A stretch of 64,000 nucleotides of DNA from JACOND01 sp965202795 (lineage in GTDB: Bacteria > Bdellovibrionota > Bdellovibrionia > Bdellovibrionales > UBA1609). A program made the translations under genes and the position numbers. The notes below the pieces were generated by a model. That model made no database searches and was not told where the DNA came from. It was given only the letters and a program-made list of their open reading frames with translations. The stretch's first letter is position 1. The number at the start of each line of letters is the position of its first letter. The stretch is from the NCBI GenBank assembly GCA_965202795.1, contig OZ241848.1, positions 558,001-622,000 of the forward strand. Reading direction: 5' to 3'. Shown here one piece after another: positions 45,751-55,109 of the stretch.

Positions 45751-46521
45751 ATGAAAAACCCAAAATTCTTTTTTTTCCCGCTGAAGCGCGCGCTTAAAAT
45801 ATTGGGGCGCCATAAAACAAAAAGCGCTCTTTTTGCCGCCGGGCTTTTTTTGGCGGCGGGCTTTTTTCTTTTTAACTGGAAGGTGTTTTTTGGGGGCGGC
45901 CCCCCCCCTCCGCCCCCTCCGCCCCCTCCGCCGCAGCAGGCAGCCGCCAGCCTTCTGGCCCGCTCCCCCTGCCGCGGGCAGGCCGCCGCGGCGCGGCTGC
46001 CTCAAAAGGCGCCGCCGCCGGGCCGGCTGAAAAGCCCTGCGGAGGCGAAAAGCAGTCCGGGCGGGCCGGCCCGGCGGCGGGCGCTTCTCAAGCGGCTGAC
46101 AGAGGAGCCTTTGGACTGGATCATTAAAGACATAAACGGGGAGGTCATTGATTTTTACTGCTATCGGGGGAAGGCCCGCCTTTTGGTTAATTTGTGGGCC
46201 ACATGGTGCCCGCCCTGCATTGAGGAGCTGCCCTCGCTCTCCCGCCTGGCGCGCAAAACCGCGGGAAGCCTTCTGATAGCGGCTGTTTCAACAGAGCCTG
46301 AAGGGGAGGTCAGGCGCTTCATCCAAAGGTCTTTTCCCCATCTGAGCCATCATCTGAAAATCGCGGTTTTGCCCGCAGAGCAGCTGAAAGCCTATTTCCC
46401 CGAAGACAGGCTGCCCGTCACTTATTTGTTCAGCGGGGATGGCCGGCTGGAGCGCAAGTTTGCCGGCCCCAAAAAGTGGGATGACCCCAATCTGACAAGG
46501 CAAATGCAGCTGCCGCTTTGA
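45751..46521 (+). CDS. Membrane-anchored thioredoxin-like protein (TlpA/ResA type)
   Basis: A periplasmic thiol-disulfide oxidoreductase by family. From ATG 45751 the 256-residue product has a basic N-terminus, one membrane segment (SALFAAGLFLAAGFFLF), and then a run of 11-12 Pro followed by an Ala/Pro/Arg-rich linker. A thioredoxin fold follows with active site WATWCPPC near residue 152 and cis-Pro in RLPVTYLF near 224. The Pro run (DNA 45901-45936) is a CCG/CCC-rich simple repeat. The frame is open to 45604 inside menA, which is rejected. The reducing or oxidising role cannot be told. Confidence 0.85.
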   Translation: MKNPKFFFFPLKRALKILGRHKTKSALFAAGLFLAAGFFLFNWKVFFGGGPPPPPPPPPPPQQAAASLLARSPCRGQAAAARLPQKAPPPGRLKSPAEAKSSPGGPARRRALLKRLTEEPLDWIIKDINGEVIDFYCYRGKARLLVNLWATWCPPCIEELPSLSRLARKTAGSLLIAAVSTEPEGEVRRFIQRSFPHLSHHLKIAVLPAEQLKAYFPEDRLPVTYLFSGDGRLERKFAGPKKWDDPNLTRQMQLPL

Positions 46522-46550
46522 GTGCAGGCATGCAAGACCGGAAAGAGCGC

Positions 46551-47765
46551 TTATTTATAGATAAGAAAATCCTGGATTTCCCGCCGCCATTTATCCTCCT
46601 CCTCTGTGAGAAAGCCCTCCCATTCCGCAGCTGAGGCCCTTGGGTTTTCAATCCATTTCCCAAGCGCGTCAGATCCGCTGATGATGTCAATGGGCAAAAG
46701 CTTTTCCTCATACTCATAAGGCGGGGGGAGTTTCCAGGGCTTTTCCGGATGAATTTCGCGGACAGCCTTTAGAAAAATCGAGATCAGGCGGTAAGGGCGA
46801 AACGCGCCTCTTTCAGCTCCGTTTTTGGTCCAGGGATTTTCCGTGTGAATCTGAAAGCCTGAGCAGATCTGCCCCTTGAATTTGTCAAACACAGGCTCAA
46901 ACTCATGCTCTCTTAAAAAACAGCCCTTCAAAAAAGGCCTTCCCCTGTCAAGCATAAACCGCTTGATCTCCCTGGCCTTCATGCCGGGATAGCCAAAAAC
47001 CTGAAAGGGCAGGCATGTTCCGCGCCCTTCGGAAACCGAAGCCCCCTCCAAAAGGACAGTCCCCGGATAGCATAAAGCGGCGGCGGGGCCTGTCATATTG
47101 GGGCTGGGGAAGATCCAGGGGCGGCCGGGGGGCCAGCCGCGGCCGCGCCGGGGATGATACCCCTCCATCCGAACAATTTGGACATCGGTTTTCAGGTTTT
47201 TTCGGCTTTTATGCCAGAGGGCCGCCTCTCCGAGAGTCAGGCCATGGCTCATGGGCATTGGCGCCGCGCCCACATAGCTTTGGAAACTCATATCCAGCAA
47301 ACTCCCCTCAATGTTTCTTCCAAGGGGGTTGGGGCGGTCCAAAACAAACAGGGATTTTCCCTCCCCTTCAAGATCTTCTGTCAAATAAAGCAGCGCGGTC
47401 AGATAGGTGTAAATGCGGCAGCCGGCGTCTTGAAGGTCCACAAGCAGGATGTCAAAGAGGCTTTTCATTTCCGGGGTGAGCCGGCGGGTTTTTTGGGAAT
47501 ACAGGCTGAAAAGCGGCAGCCCCTCAAGCCGGCCATCGGGGCTGGCAATCATGTTTGCCTGTTTCACAGAATGAAATCCATGCTGCGGGCTGAAGATTGC
47601 GGTGAGGCGGATATCCTTTTGTTTGAGAAGCCGGGACAGGGCCAGGCTGCCGCCGCTTGTGACAGAGGCGGCATGCCCAAGATAAGCTGTCCGCCGGCCT
47701 TTGAGTTTTTGCAGCCATTGGGGGCTTTCGAGGAAAGCCTCGGCGCCCAGGCGAAACGCGCTCAT
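46551..47765 (-). CDS. namZ: Exo-beta-N-acetylmuramidase NamZ (DUF1343, GH171)
   Basis: Releases N-acetylmuramic acid from the non-reducing ends of peptidoglycan fragments, in the family's known role in cell-wall recycling. The 404-residue product has FSPQHGFHSVKQ near residue 58, FDILLVDLQDAGCRIYTYL near 105, VLDRPNPLGRNIEGSLLD near 142, PMSHGLTLGEAA near 170 and FPSPNMTG near 218. No signal peptide is visible, so it may act in the cytoplasm. ATG 47765 overlaps the upstream stop in an ATGA, so it is coupled to the exported protein at 47762. Confidence 0.88.
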   Translation of the reverse strand: MSAFRLGAEAFLESPQWLQKLKGRRTAYLGHAASVTSGGSLALSRLLKQKDIRLTAIFSPQHGFHSVKQANMIASPDGRLEGLPLFSLYSQKTRRLTPEMKSLFDILLVDLQDAGCRIYTYLTALLYLTEDLEGEGKSLFVLDRPNPLGRNIEGSLLDMSFQSYVGAAPMPMSHGLTLGEAALWHKSRKNLKTDVQIVRMEGYHPRRGRGWPPGRPWIFPSPNMTGPAAALCYPGTVLLEGASVSEGRGTCLPFQVFGYPGMKAREIKRFMLDRGRPFLKGCFLREHEFEPVFDKFKGQICSGFQIHTENPWTKNGAERGAFRPYRLISIFLKAVREIHPEKPWKLPPPYEYEEKLLPIDIISGSDALGKWIENPRASAAEWEGFLTEEEDKWRREIQDFLIYK

Positions 47766-48364
47766 TTTCCGATGTGATAATGCCTCACTGTCTCGCAGCG
47801 GGACGCTTTGGCGAAAATTCCATGAGTCCGGTCACAGTCATAGACGACGCTTTTTAAATTTGTAAAGACTTTTGTCCGCCGGCAGGTTTTGTTTTCAGGG
47901 GGACAGTCATTTTGGTAAAAAATACTGATCTTTCTCTTATAGTTGACCCTTGGGCTGGCCTGCATTATCTCCCCCTCCGCCTCTTCGGTTTCAAGAGGCT
48001 CGGCGCCGGCAGCCGCGCCGGGATCATTAAAGCCTTGAGGCCCCTGGTTTCCGGCCGGCCCGCGAAATGCCTGTTTAGCCGGAGAAGATGGCCCGGGCTG
48101 AGCCTGATCAGGGCCGCCGCCCGCCGGCTGCTGAGCCTGCTGAGATTGATCTTGATGGCCTCCGTCCGCAGCCTGCTGAATTTGAGCCTGCCTGGCCTCT
48201 GCGGCGCCTTTGGCGTCTTTGGCCGCCTGAATGGCCTGCTGCCCCTGAAGGGTCCCGGCAGCGGCCGCGGCGGCGGCTGTCTCTAAAATTGTTGTGGAAT
48301 ATGCTCCGGCGGGGCTGAGCGCCAGGCCCAAAAAGCATATATAGAGGGCTGTCCGGCGGGCCAT
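47762..48364 (-). CDS. Exported Ala/Gln-rich protein with Cys-containing C-terminus, unknown
   Basis: From ATG 48364 the 200-residue product has a signal peptide (MARRTALYICFLGLALSPAG). A helical Ala/Gln/Gly-rich stretch follows, then a small C-terminal domain with four Cys (NDCPPENKTCRR, YDCDRTHG, ASRCETVRH), likely paired in disulfides. No family was recognised. The frame is open to 48460. It is translationally coupled to namZ (ATGA 47762-47765), which suggests a cell-wall related role by context only. Confidence 0.65.
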   Translation of the reverse strand: MARRTALYICFLGLALSPAGAYSTTILETAAAAAAAGTLQGQQAIQAAKDAKGAAEARQAQIQQAADGGHQDQSQQAQQPAGGGPDQAQPGPSSPAKQAFRGPAGNQGPQGFNDPGAAAGAEPLETEEAEGEIMQASPRVNYKRKISIFYQNDCPPENKTCRRTKVFTNLKSVVYDCDRTHGIFAKASRCETVRHYHIGK

Positions 48365-48573
48365 AAGGCCATCAAGCCCGCCGGCCGGCCTTATTAAGCC
48401 GTCCCTGGAGCGGCTGAAAAAACAACGCTCTCCCATCTCAAAAGCCTTATCGGCAGCCATCTCAGGCTTTTAAAGGGATATAAGGAAAATTTATTCAAAA
48501 AATTATGGATGTTTTTTGTGTTATGATAATATGGCTGTATAAGCAAAAAAACCAAAAAAGGAGGTATCAAGTT

Positions 48574-49302
48574 ATGAAAATCAACAAAACAGCCCATAAA
48601 TTAAGCGGCGCCGCCGCAGGTTTTTACTCCCTTCTGGCCTTTATGGCTCTTGGGGGCATGAAGGCGGAGGCCTGCCCGGACACTCCAGATATAATCAGCC
48701 TGCCCGGCTCAACCTTTATAGAGGAAAGGATCACCGTTGAAAGAAATCGCAGAAATCACAGGCGCGGCGGCGGGCATATCATCCATTTTGGAAACACACA
48801 ACTGACGCATAACGGGAAATGCTGGCATTCAATCACGCATGGAGGCTGCCTGTCCGCGCTGCTGAAAAACGACAACTGGGTCGCCATCACCAAAAACAGA
48901 GTCACAGTTGGAAAACTTGAACTGAGCGACGCGGCAAGAATGCTGTGGGTTTATTCCACAAACCGGCAGGGGGAGAAGGCAGAAAAGCCGTATCTTAAAT
49001 TTAGGGAGGAGGTTGTTTATATGGCCCCCGGGCAGGCCAGGCAAACTGGCGCTTCAGGAGGGACAGCCGCCTTGCAAGTGGCGGAATACAGATTAAGAGC
49101 ATCTGCCTGGAATTTTATTAGAGGCTCAAAAGCCATGCAAAGGCCAATTGGGCAGTATGAATCTGTGTCAAAAGCTGGAGGCGGCGCCTCCAGAGGCATA
49201 AGCGCGCCCGCGGCGCGAAAAAAAGGCCGCTTCGGCGCTCTAAACCTCAGAGGCCGGAGAATTGTCTCCCGCGGCTGTCAAGTGGAATCGCGGCCGCTTT
49301 AA
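48574..49302 (+). CDS. Exported protein with Cys and His-rich start, unknown
   Basis: The 242-residue product from ATG 48574 has an ideal ribosome binding site (AAAAGGAGGTATCAAGTT) and a signal peptide (LSGAAAGFYSLLAFMALGGM, cut near KAEA-CPDTPD). The mature part is basic with Asn/Arg/His-rich sequence (ERNRRNHRRGGGHIIHFG), HNGKCWHSITHGGCLSALLK and a Gly/Arg-rich end. Family unknown. AT-rich DNA upstream (48480-48570) probably carries the promoter. It is divergent from the namZ pair. Confidence 0.7.
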   Translation: MKINKTAHKLSGAAAGFYSLLAFMALGGMKAEACPDTPDIISLPGSTFIEERITVERNRRNHRRGGGHIIHFGNTQLTHNGKCWHSITHGGCLSALLKNDNWVAITKNRVTVGKLELSDAARMLWVYSTNRQGEKAEKPYLKFREEVVYMAPGQARQTGASGGTAALQVAEYRLRASAWNFIRGSKAMQRPIGQYESVSKAGGGASRGISAPAARKKGRFGALNLRGRRIVSRGCQVESRPL

Positions 49303-49341
49303 TCAAAAGCGGCAGGCATAAATAACAGGCGGCGCAAGGCT

Positions 49342-50247
49342 CTATCTGGAGCTTTGCGCCTGGCTGGCGTTAAACTCCCTCAGAAACTCCTCTTTGATGG
49401 CTTCCGGCGGCGGGAGCATCCAGCGCTCCGGATCCTGGAAAATAAAAAACAGCATTTTCTGCATAAGAGACAGGCTTTTTCCGTCAATGTGGCGGTGATC
49501 GATGGTGTAGCTGATTCTCAGCATATCCCTGACGGCAAGCTCCCGGCTTTCCGTCACCGCGGGCCGCGGCTTGACCAGGCCAATTGCCGCATTTACCGGA
49601 GCGCGGGAATAAGGAACAAGGGGAATCAGCGCGCTGTCAATCCCTATCTGCCCCAGGTTGGAGATCATTAACGAGCCGAAAGGATCCCGCGGCAGGCCTT
49701 TGAAGCTCAAATTCAGGGTGTAGAGAAAAAACGAGGAAATATCCAAAAAAAGCCCCATCAGCGGGGAGGGGATTTTTTTTAAAAGGCGGCTCTGCGCCGC
49801 GGCTATCTCGTCAGCGCCCTGTTTGGCCCTCCTGATTTTTTCGCTTAAAACCTCATAAAGCTCCAGAAGGCCAAGCTTTGTGATGTCATGGACCGCGCAG
49901 GCTGAAAGATCCAGCCTGTCCGGCCCGCCGCCCCGCCCTTTGAGATCAATGGCGGTTAGAAAAGAAAAAGAAACCTGTTTCCTCTGATAGAGCTGCCCGC
50001 CCCTTAAAAGAGTGTTCATCTGGGGGCGGCTTGCAAAAATCAGGGAGAATGCCTGGGCCGCTGTGTAAGTGGGGGTCAGGTTAATCCCCTTTTCCCTGAG
50101 GATTTTCTTCTTGAGCTTAAGGGCTTTGGCGCAGTCTATGTCATGCCAGCCGTAAATTGAGGGATCCTTGGCGCTTCGCCATGAGCCTATGGCCAGCTTT
50201 TGATAGCTGGTCAGGCTTTTGATTCTTTTCAGCTGAAGATGCCTCAT
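49342..50247 (-). CDS. Stand-alone 2-oxoacid dehydrogenase E2 catalytic-domain protein
   Basis: Shows the chloramphenicol-acetyltransferase-like fold of E2 subunits: MISNLGQIGIDSALIPLVPY near residue 195 and the catalytic SYTIDHRHIDGKSLS (HxxxDG) near 250. There is no lipoyl or E1/E3-binding domain, so it cannot work as a normal E2 core; such lone domains are known as acyltransferases of uncertain substrate. The N-terminus is basic (MRHLQLKRIKSLTSYQK). It starts 10 bp after the sigma factor gene on the same strand. Confidence 0.82.
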   Translation of the reverse strand: MRHLQLKRIKSLTSYQKLAIGSWRSAKDPSIYGWHDIDCAKALKLKKKILREKGINLTPTYTAAQAFSLIFASRPQMNTLLRGGQLYQRKQVSFSFLTAIDLKGRGGGPDRLDLSACAVHDITKLGLLELYEVLSEKIRRAKQGADEIAAAQSRLLKKIPSPLMGLFLDISSFFLYTLNLSFKGLPRDPFGSLMISNLGQIGIDSALIPLVPYSRAPVNAAIGLVKPRPAVTESRELAVRDMLRISYTIDHRHIDGKSLSLMQKMLFFIFQDPERWMLPPPEAIKEEFLREFNASQAQSSR

Positions 50248-50257
50248 AAAAAAGCCC

Positions 50258-51133
50258 TCAGGCGCTGGCTCTCAGCTCCCGATCGTTGACCCGCTTGGCC
50301 AGCTTGCCCCTCAGCCTCTCAATCGCCTGCGCATGCAGCTGGGAGACCCGGCTTTCCGTCACTTTCAGTATCCGCCCAATCTTCCGCAGATTAAAATCCT
50401 CATAATAATAAAGAGACAGCACAATCCTCTGCCTTTCCGGAAGCTCTTTTATAGCCTGTGTGATCAGGCCTTTGATGGATTTTCTGTTGAGCTTGCTGAA
50501 GGAGGAGGCCCCCGCGCCTTCCAGGATTTTCAGGATGGCGTCTTTGTTGTATTGGCTTAAAAAGGCGTTTTCGTCGATGGAGACGAGGCTCACGCGGCGG
50601 GTCTGCCGCGCCATGCTGTGGTATTCCTCCAGGCTGACCTGAAGCTCCCCGGCAATCTCCCTTTCTTTTGGGGGGCGGGCAAGCTTCTGCTCCAGACTTC
50701 TTGTCACTTTGTCAATTCGCTTCGCCTTGTCCCTGATGGACCGGGGAATCCAGTCCTGAGACCTTAAGGCGTCCAAAATGGATCCGCGGACGCGAAACTC
50801 GGCGTAAGTTTTAAATTTGTTGTTTCTGTCAGGATCATATTTTTTGGCTGCGTCCAAAAGGCCAATCACTCCGTTGGAAACCAAGTCATCATACTCAATA
50901 TGAGACGGAAGGTGGGAGGATATTTTTTTTGCCACATGATGAATCATCGGCAGATACTGAACAACCATGGCGCTTTTGTTTTTTAACAGGGCGGCAAACT
51001 CTTTTTTGGATTTTTCCCTTTTTGCGCCCTCCGCGCCCTTTAGAGCCGGGGCGGCTAAAATGGCTTTTTGCGCCTGTCCCGCCCCCCGGGCTCCTGATTT
51101 TTTCTCAAAGCTGATAATGTTTTCGGCTTTCAT
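50258..51133 (-). CDS. fliA: Flagellar sigma factor sigma28
   Basis: Directs RNA polymerase to late flagellar and motility promoters. The 291-residue product has region 2 (YDDLVSNGVIGLLDAAKKYD, FKTYAEFRVRGSILDALRSQ, DWIPRSIRDKAKRIDKVTR), region 3 (EREIAGELQVSLEEYHSM) and region 4 with a helix-turn-helix (LPERQRIVLSLYYYEDFNLR, KIGRILKVTESRVSQLHAQA). AGGAGGAAAAAATC precedes ATG 51133; the open frame to 51295 is translated repeat B and is rejected. About 80 N-terminal residues precede region 2, longer than usual. A FliL-like gene lies upstream in the same direction. Confidence 0.93.
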   Translation of the reverse strand: MKAENIISFEKKSGARGAGQAQKAILAAPALKGAEGAKREKSKKEFAALLKNKSAMVVQYLPMIHHVAKKISSHLPSHIEYDDLVSNGVIGLLDAAKKYDPDRNNKFKTYAEFRVRGSILDALRSQDWIPRSIRDKAKRIDKVTRSLEQKLARPPKEREIAGELQVSLEEYHSMARQTRRVSLVSIDENAFLSQYNKDAILKILEGAGASSFSKLNRKSIKGLITQAIKELPERQRIVLSLYYYEDFNLRKIGRILKVTESRVSQLHAQAIERLRGKLAKRVNDRELRASA

Positions 51134-51164
51134 GATTTTTTCCTCCTGTTTTTGGTTTTGACTG

Positions 51165-51265
51165 TTTTTTGGGCCGGCGGCCTGTTTATTGGGCCGGGCT
51201 GGCGGCCGCTCCCGGCCGCTCCTGTGTATTGGGACGGCCTGGCGGCCGCTCCTCAGGCTTTCCTG
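51165..51265 (-). repeat. Dispersed repeat B between fliL-like gene and fliA
   Basis: Three short units with GGCCTGTTTATTGGGCCGG, GCTGGCGGCCGCTCCCGG and GACGGCCTGGCGGCCGCTCC. It fills most of the gap between the two genes and may affect co-expression through its hairpins. Confidence 0.7.
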
Positions 51266-51371
51266 TTCTGGACTGCTTTTTTTTGGATTTTTCATGGGCT
51301 TTTCTCTTTCGCTTCCTTTTCAGCAGCCTGCGCTTTCCAAATGCTTTGCCTGTGTTTTCTCCAAGACGCCG

Positions 51372-51992
51372 TTAAAGCTCTTTGGCGCGGATGCTCACCT
51401 TCTCAACAGCTCTGACAGCCGCCCTCCCTAAAGACCCTTTTGACAAAAAGCTGTTCAGCTGCGATTGAATCTGCCTTTCAAAGCCGGGTGTTTTTTCCGC
51501 AATGGCGGCGGCGCTTTGCCCGGAAAGGGCAAACAAAAAGTATTTGCTTAATTTTTTGCGGTCTGAGAGCAGCTCTTTTTTGGCTGCCGGGCCGCGGATT
51601 TTTATCTCCGCATGAATGCGGGCAAGCTGGAGCCCCCTGGCCCCCTTCAAACTCACCAAAAATGGGGGCAGGCTGATATCCCTGACTGCGCCGCCGCGGC
51701 TGGCCTCGGAAGCGCTTCGGCCCGGCTCCCTAAAATTCGCAGCGGATGGCCGGCCGGCTTTTCCAGAAAAGGAAAGCCATGCCTTTGCCGCCCGAAGAGC
51801 TGCCATGGAAAGGAAAAAAGCAATCGCCAGCGCCGGCCCTGTCCATTTGGGAAAAAGCCCGCGCCTTGCGGGTTTGCTGGGACGGCCTCGCGGCGCCTGT
51901 TTGTCTGGACGGCCTCGCGGCCGCTCCCGCGCCCCTGCGGAGTGGCAGGCTTGCTCCTGAAATTCAAAAAATTCAAAATTCTGAAAGCTCAT
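51372..51992 (-). CDS. fliL: FliL-like flagellar basal body protein
   Basis: FliL is a membrane protein around the stator of the flagellar motor. The product has one membrane segment (GPALAIAFFLSMAALRAA) and a periplasmic part with LPPFLVSLKGARGLQLARIH, then AEIKIRGPAAKKELLSDRKK, and a C-terminal helix ending in EKVSIRAKEL. This order fits FliL but no residue is diagnostic. The start is uncertain: ATG 51992 is given, while the frame is open to 52193. The N-terminal part (51880-51960) is translated repeat B (RERPRGRPDKQAPRGRPSKP), so the original N-terminus may have been replaced. Confidence 0.6.
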   Translation of the reverse strand: MSFQNFEFFEFQEQACHSAGARERPRGRPDKQAPRGRPSKPARRGLFPKWTGPALAIAFFLSMAALRAAKAWLSFSGKAGRPSAANFREPGRSASEASRGGAVRDISLPPFLVSLKGARGLQLARIHAEIKIRGPAAKKELLSDRKKLSKYFLFALSGQSAAAIAEKTPGFERQIQSQLNSFLSKGSLGRAAVRAVEKVSIRAKEL

Positions 51993-52233
51993 TGCTGTCC
52001 CGCTGCCCAGCTGGCTGCGGAAACAGCCATTCAAAAAACCCGCCATCTGGACCTTTGGCAGCCTCTTTTTGGCAAAAACTGGACGATCGTTTGGGCTTGA
52101 AAGCGCAAAAACCCCTTCTTTCGGCCTGGATTGAGTGTTTTGAAAAAAGCGGGGTGTCAGAACTTTCCCTGCCTCAAGGGCCGGACAAAACAAAAATTTG
52201 ACATCTTAAAAAATGGGGGGGGCCGCCTCTTGA

Positions 52234-52932
52234 GTGAGGCAAAGCTCAAAGCCCTCCGGCAAAGCCCCGCTTCGCTTATTGACAAAGCGCCGCCGGGGCC
52301 GCTATGCTGACTCCGCTGTGAAGGTTTTTTACCGGTCGGCTTTTTTGTTTGTTATATGCTTTGCCGCTTTTTTGGCCGGCTGGCTGATGCGCGGCTTTTA
52401 TTTTGAGCCAGCCGCTGTTGAAGGGCAAAAGCCGCCTTTTGAGGGGGCTGGCGGGGCGTTTTCTCCTAAATCAGAGGAGGCGGAACAGGCGGTCTCTCCG
52501 CCGCTGCCTTTGGCGCCGCCCGCGGCCCCTAAATCCGATCGGGCGGAGAAGCCCCCCGGCCCGCGGCCTTTGCCGGCGGGGCAAGATTCTGGCAGGAAGC
52601 CAAAAGAGGGCTTTGAAAAGCAGCGGGAAAAATACGACAAAATGAACCGGGAGCAGCTGGGGATGATCCCCAAAGATCAGAAGCTCTTTGCTCCAAAGGG
52701 GCCATACAGCTTTTTGATTAACGCTTTTGACAATGAGGCAAAAGCCCTCAAATACATCCAGGGCCTCAAAAAGCGCTTTCCTCTGTGGAGCTTTTTGATC
52801 AAGGCCCGGCCGCGCAGCCTGAAAATTTATCTTGGCCCTTTTGAAACAGAAAAATCCGCCACAGAGTTTATCAAGTCCATCCCGGAGCCGGCCCCCTTCC
52901 CCGGCTATTTTTTGGAAAAAACGCCATTGTAA
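52234..52932 (+). CDS. Membrane-anchored SPOR-domain protein
   Basis: SPOR domains bind denuded peptidoglycan, usually at the division site. The 232-residue frame has one membrane segment (SAFLFVICFAAFLAGWLMRG), a Pro/Ala/Lys-rich linker and a C-terminal SPOR domain: YSFLINAFDNEAKALKYIQG, LKKRFPLWSFLIKARPRSLK, IYLGPFETEKSATEFIKSIP. The start is unsure: GTG 52234 is the far one, and GTG 52318 (VKVFYRSAF) starts closer to the membrane helix. It precedes pcrA by 38 bp. Confidence 0.75.
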   Translation: MRQSSKPSGKAPLRLLTKRRRGRYADSAVKVFYRSAFLFVICFAAFLAGWLMRGFYFEPAAVEGQKPPFEGAGGAFSPKSEEAEQAVSPPLPLAPPAAPKSDRAEKPPGPRPLPAGQDSGRKPKEGFEKQREKYDKMNREQLGMIPKDQKLFAPKGPYSFLINAFDNEAKALKYIQGLKKRFPLWSFLIKARPRSLKIYLGPFETEKSATEFIKSIPEPAPFPGYFLEKTPL

Positions 52933-52970
52933 ATTCAGCCTCGCCATATCCCGCCGCGGGGGAAGCCCTT

Positions 52971-54962
52971 ATGAGCGCCTTCAGCAGATCTGAGTCCATT
53001 TACAAGCATCTAAACGAGCGGCAGAGGCAGGCTGTTCAGGCTTTTCAGGGGCCTGTTTTGGTTTTGGCCGGCGCCGGATCGGGAAAAACCCGGGTCCTGG
53101 TCTGCCGCATTGCCGCCCTGATTTTGGAAAAGGGGGTTGCTCTGGAAAACATCCTCGCCGTCACTTTCACCAACAAGGCCGCAAGGGAGATGAGGGATCG
53201 CGCCCTGAGCCTTTTGGGCCGGCCCGCCCGGCCCTACGGCGGCGCGCCATGGCTGGGGACATTTCACTCTGTCTGCGCGCGGATTTTGAGGCAGAATATT
53301 GAGCTTGCGCCGGACCGCCATTCTGTGACGATCTATGACCAAAGCGATCAGCTCCGCCTGATAAAAAAAGTCCTGCAGGATCTGAATATTGACGCAAAAA
53401 TGAATCCGCCCAAATCATTCCGCCAGCAAATCAGCCTCTGCAAAAGAAGCGCTGTGACTCCCAATCAGCTGCATCGCATCCCCCATCTGGCCCGCGACCG
53501 GCGCTTTGGAATGGTCTACCGCGCCTATGAGAGCGCGCTGCGGGAGGCCTCAGCCTTTGATTTTGAGGGCCTGCTTTTAGAGGCTTATTTCATGATGGAA
53601 AAAAACCCGGGCTTTTTAAAAAAGCTGAGAGAGCAGTTTCAGTATATCTGCGTGGATGAATACCAGGACACAAACCACATTCAGTATTTGCTGATAAAAA
53701 AGCTGGCCGGCGGGCATGGGAATATCTGCGCCGTGGGCGACGAGGATCAGTCCATCTATGGCTGGCGGGGGGCTGATTTAAACAATATTCTGGATTTTGA
53801 AAAGGACTTTCGGGGCTGCCGGACTTTTTTTCTGGAGGAAAACTACCGCTCCACAAAAAACATTGTTCTTGGCGCCAGCTCTCTGATTGGCCATAACAGG
53901 CTCAGAAAAGGCAAGGTTTTGTTTACAAACCGCGGCGCCGGCGAAAAAATATTTATCAAAGAGCTGGCGAGCGATTATGAGGAGGGGCGCTTTATCTCCC
54001 AGACCATCAGGGAGCTTTGCGCCAATGAGGGGGGCGCATGGGATGATTTTGCTGTTTTGTATCGCGCCAACGCGCAGTCCAGGGCGCTGGAAGATCACTT
54101 TCGGGTTCTGAAAATCCCCTATAAAATTGTGGGGGGCCTGAGATTTTACGAAAGGGCGGAGGTCAAAGACGCCATCGCTTATTTGAAGCTCATTGCCAAC
54201 CCAAGGGACAATGTGTCTTTTTTGAGAATCATCAACAGCCCGCGCCGGGGAATTGGCCAGGCGGCCCTGTCCCGCCTTCAGGCCTTTGCGGCGCGCGGCG
54301 GGCAGAGTTTGATGGAGGCGCTGCCGGACGCGGCCCGGCAGGGGATTTTTAAGGGGCGGGCGGCGGCGGAGGCCAAAGCCTTTTACAAGCTCATGTCTGA
54401 GATAAAGAGGCAAAAAGACAAAACGCCGCTTTATGATCTTTATATCCAGCTTTTAAAGGGGAGCGGAATCCCGCAGGCGCTGAAAGCGGAAAACACCGCA
54501 GAATCCCAGAGCCGCATAGAGAACCTTCAGGAGCTGGGGAATGTGATTGAGCAGAAGTCCAAAATGGCCAAAGGCTCCCTCGCGCTGGAGTTTTTTCTTG
54601 AGGAGATGAGCCTTTTGACAGACGAGGACAAGACCAGGGACAGAGGCGCGCCCTCTGTGACTTTGATGACTCTCCACAGCTCAAAGGGGCTGGAGTTTGA
54701 CACAGTTTTTATTGCCGGGATGGAGGAGGGGCTGTTTCCCTCTTTTCAAAGCCTTGAGGACAAGCGGCTGGAGGAGGAGCGCCGGCTGGCCTATGTGGGC
54801 ATGACCCGCGCAAAAAGCCGGCTCATTCTTTCGCTCGCGCAGAGCCGGAAGGTCTGGGGCCGGCCTCAGCAAAACCCGCCCAGCCGCTTTCTTTCGGAAA
54901 TCCCCCAAAATCTTGTCAGCTGCCGGGACATGTCCCTTTTTGACAGGTTTATGCATGTTTGA
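52971..54962 (+). CDS. pcrA: UvrD/PcrA-type DNA helicase
   Basis: A superfamily 1A 3'-5' helicase for repair and replication fork maintenance. The 663-residue product has the Q motif (LNERQRQAV), Walker A AGAGSGKTRVL near residue 33, GTFHSVCARILR near 95, Walker B CVDEYQDTN near 225, GDEDQSIYGWRGAD near 248, EENYRS near 290, TLHSSKGLEFDTVFI near 565 and EERRLAYVGMTRAK near 600. The C-terminal tail is shorter than in Bacillus PcrA. uvrD is an equally valid name. ATG 52971 fits the family start. Confidence 0.95.
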   Translation: MSAFSRSESIYKHLNERQRQAVQAFQGPVLVLAGAGSGKTRVLVCRIAALILEKGVALENILAVTFTNKAAREMRDRALSLLGRPARPYGGAPWLGTFHSVCARILRQNIELAPDRHSVTIYDQSDQLRLIKKVLQDLNIDAKMNPPKSFRQQISLCKRSAVTPNQLHRIPHLARDRRFGMVYRAYESALREASAFDFEGLLLEAYFMMEKNPGFLKKLREQFQYICVDEYQDTNHIQYLLIKKLAGGHGNICAVGDEDQSIYGWRGADLNNILDFEKDFRGCRTFFLEENYRSTKNIVLGASSLIGHNRLRKGKVLFTNRGAGEKIFIKELASDYEEGRFISQTIRELCANEGGAWDDFAVLYRANAQSRALEDHFRVLKIPYKIVGGLRFYERAEVKDAIAYLKLIANPRDNVSFLRIINSPRRGIGQAALSRLQAFAARGGQSLMEALPDAARQGIFKGRAAAEAKAFYKLMSEIKRQKDKTPLYDLYIQLLKGSGIPQALKAENTAESQSRIENLQELGNVIEQKSKMAKGSLALEFFLEEMSLLTDEDKTRDRGAPSVTLMTLHSSKGLEFDTVFIAGMEEGLFPSFQSLEDKRLEEERRLAYVGMTRAKSRLILSLAQSRKVWGRPQQNPPSRFLSEIPQNLVSCRDMSLFDRFMHV

Positions 54963-55109
54963 TTTGCAGCGCATTGACACATTGCGGCTTTTATGGATAT
55001 GCTGGCTCCATAAGATATGAGGCTTGAGCGGGTGGAAGCAGCCGGGAGCGGCCGCGGGGCTGTCCCGGAAAACAAGCCGCCGGCCCGGCAAACGGAAACA
55101 GCCAAGGCA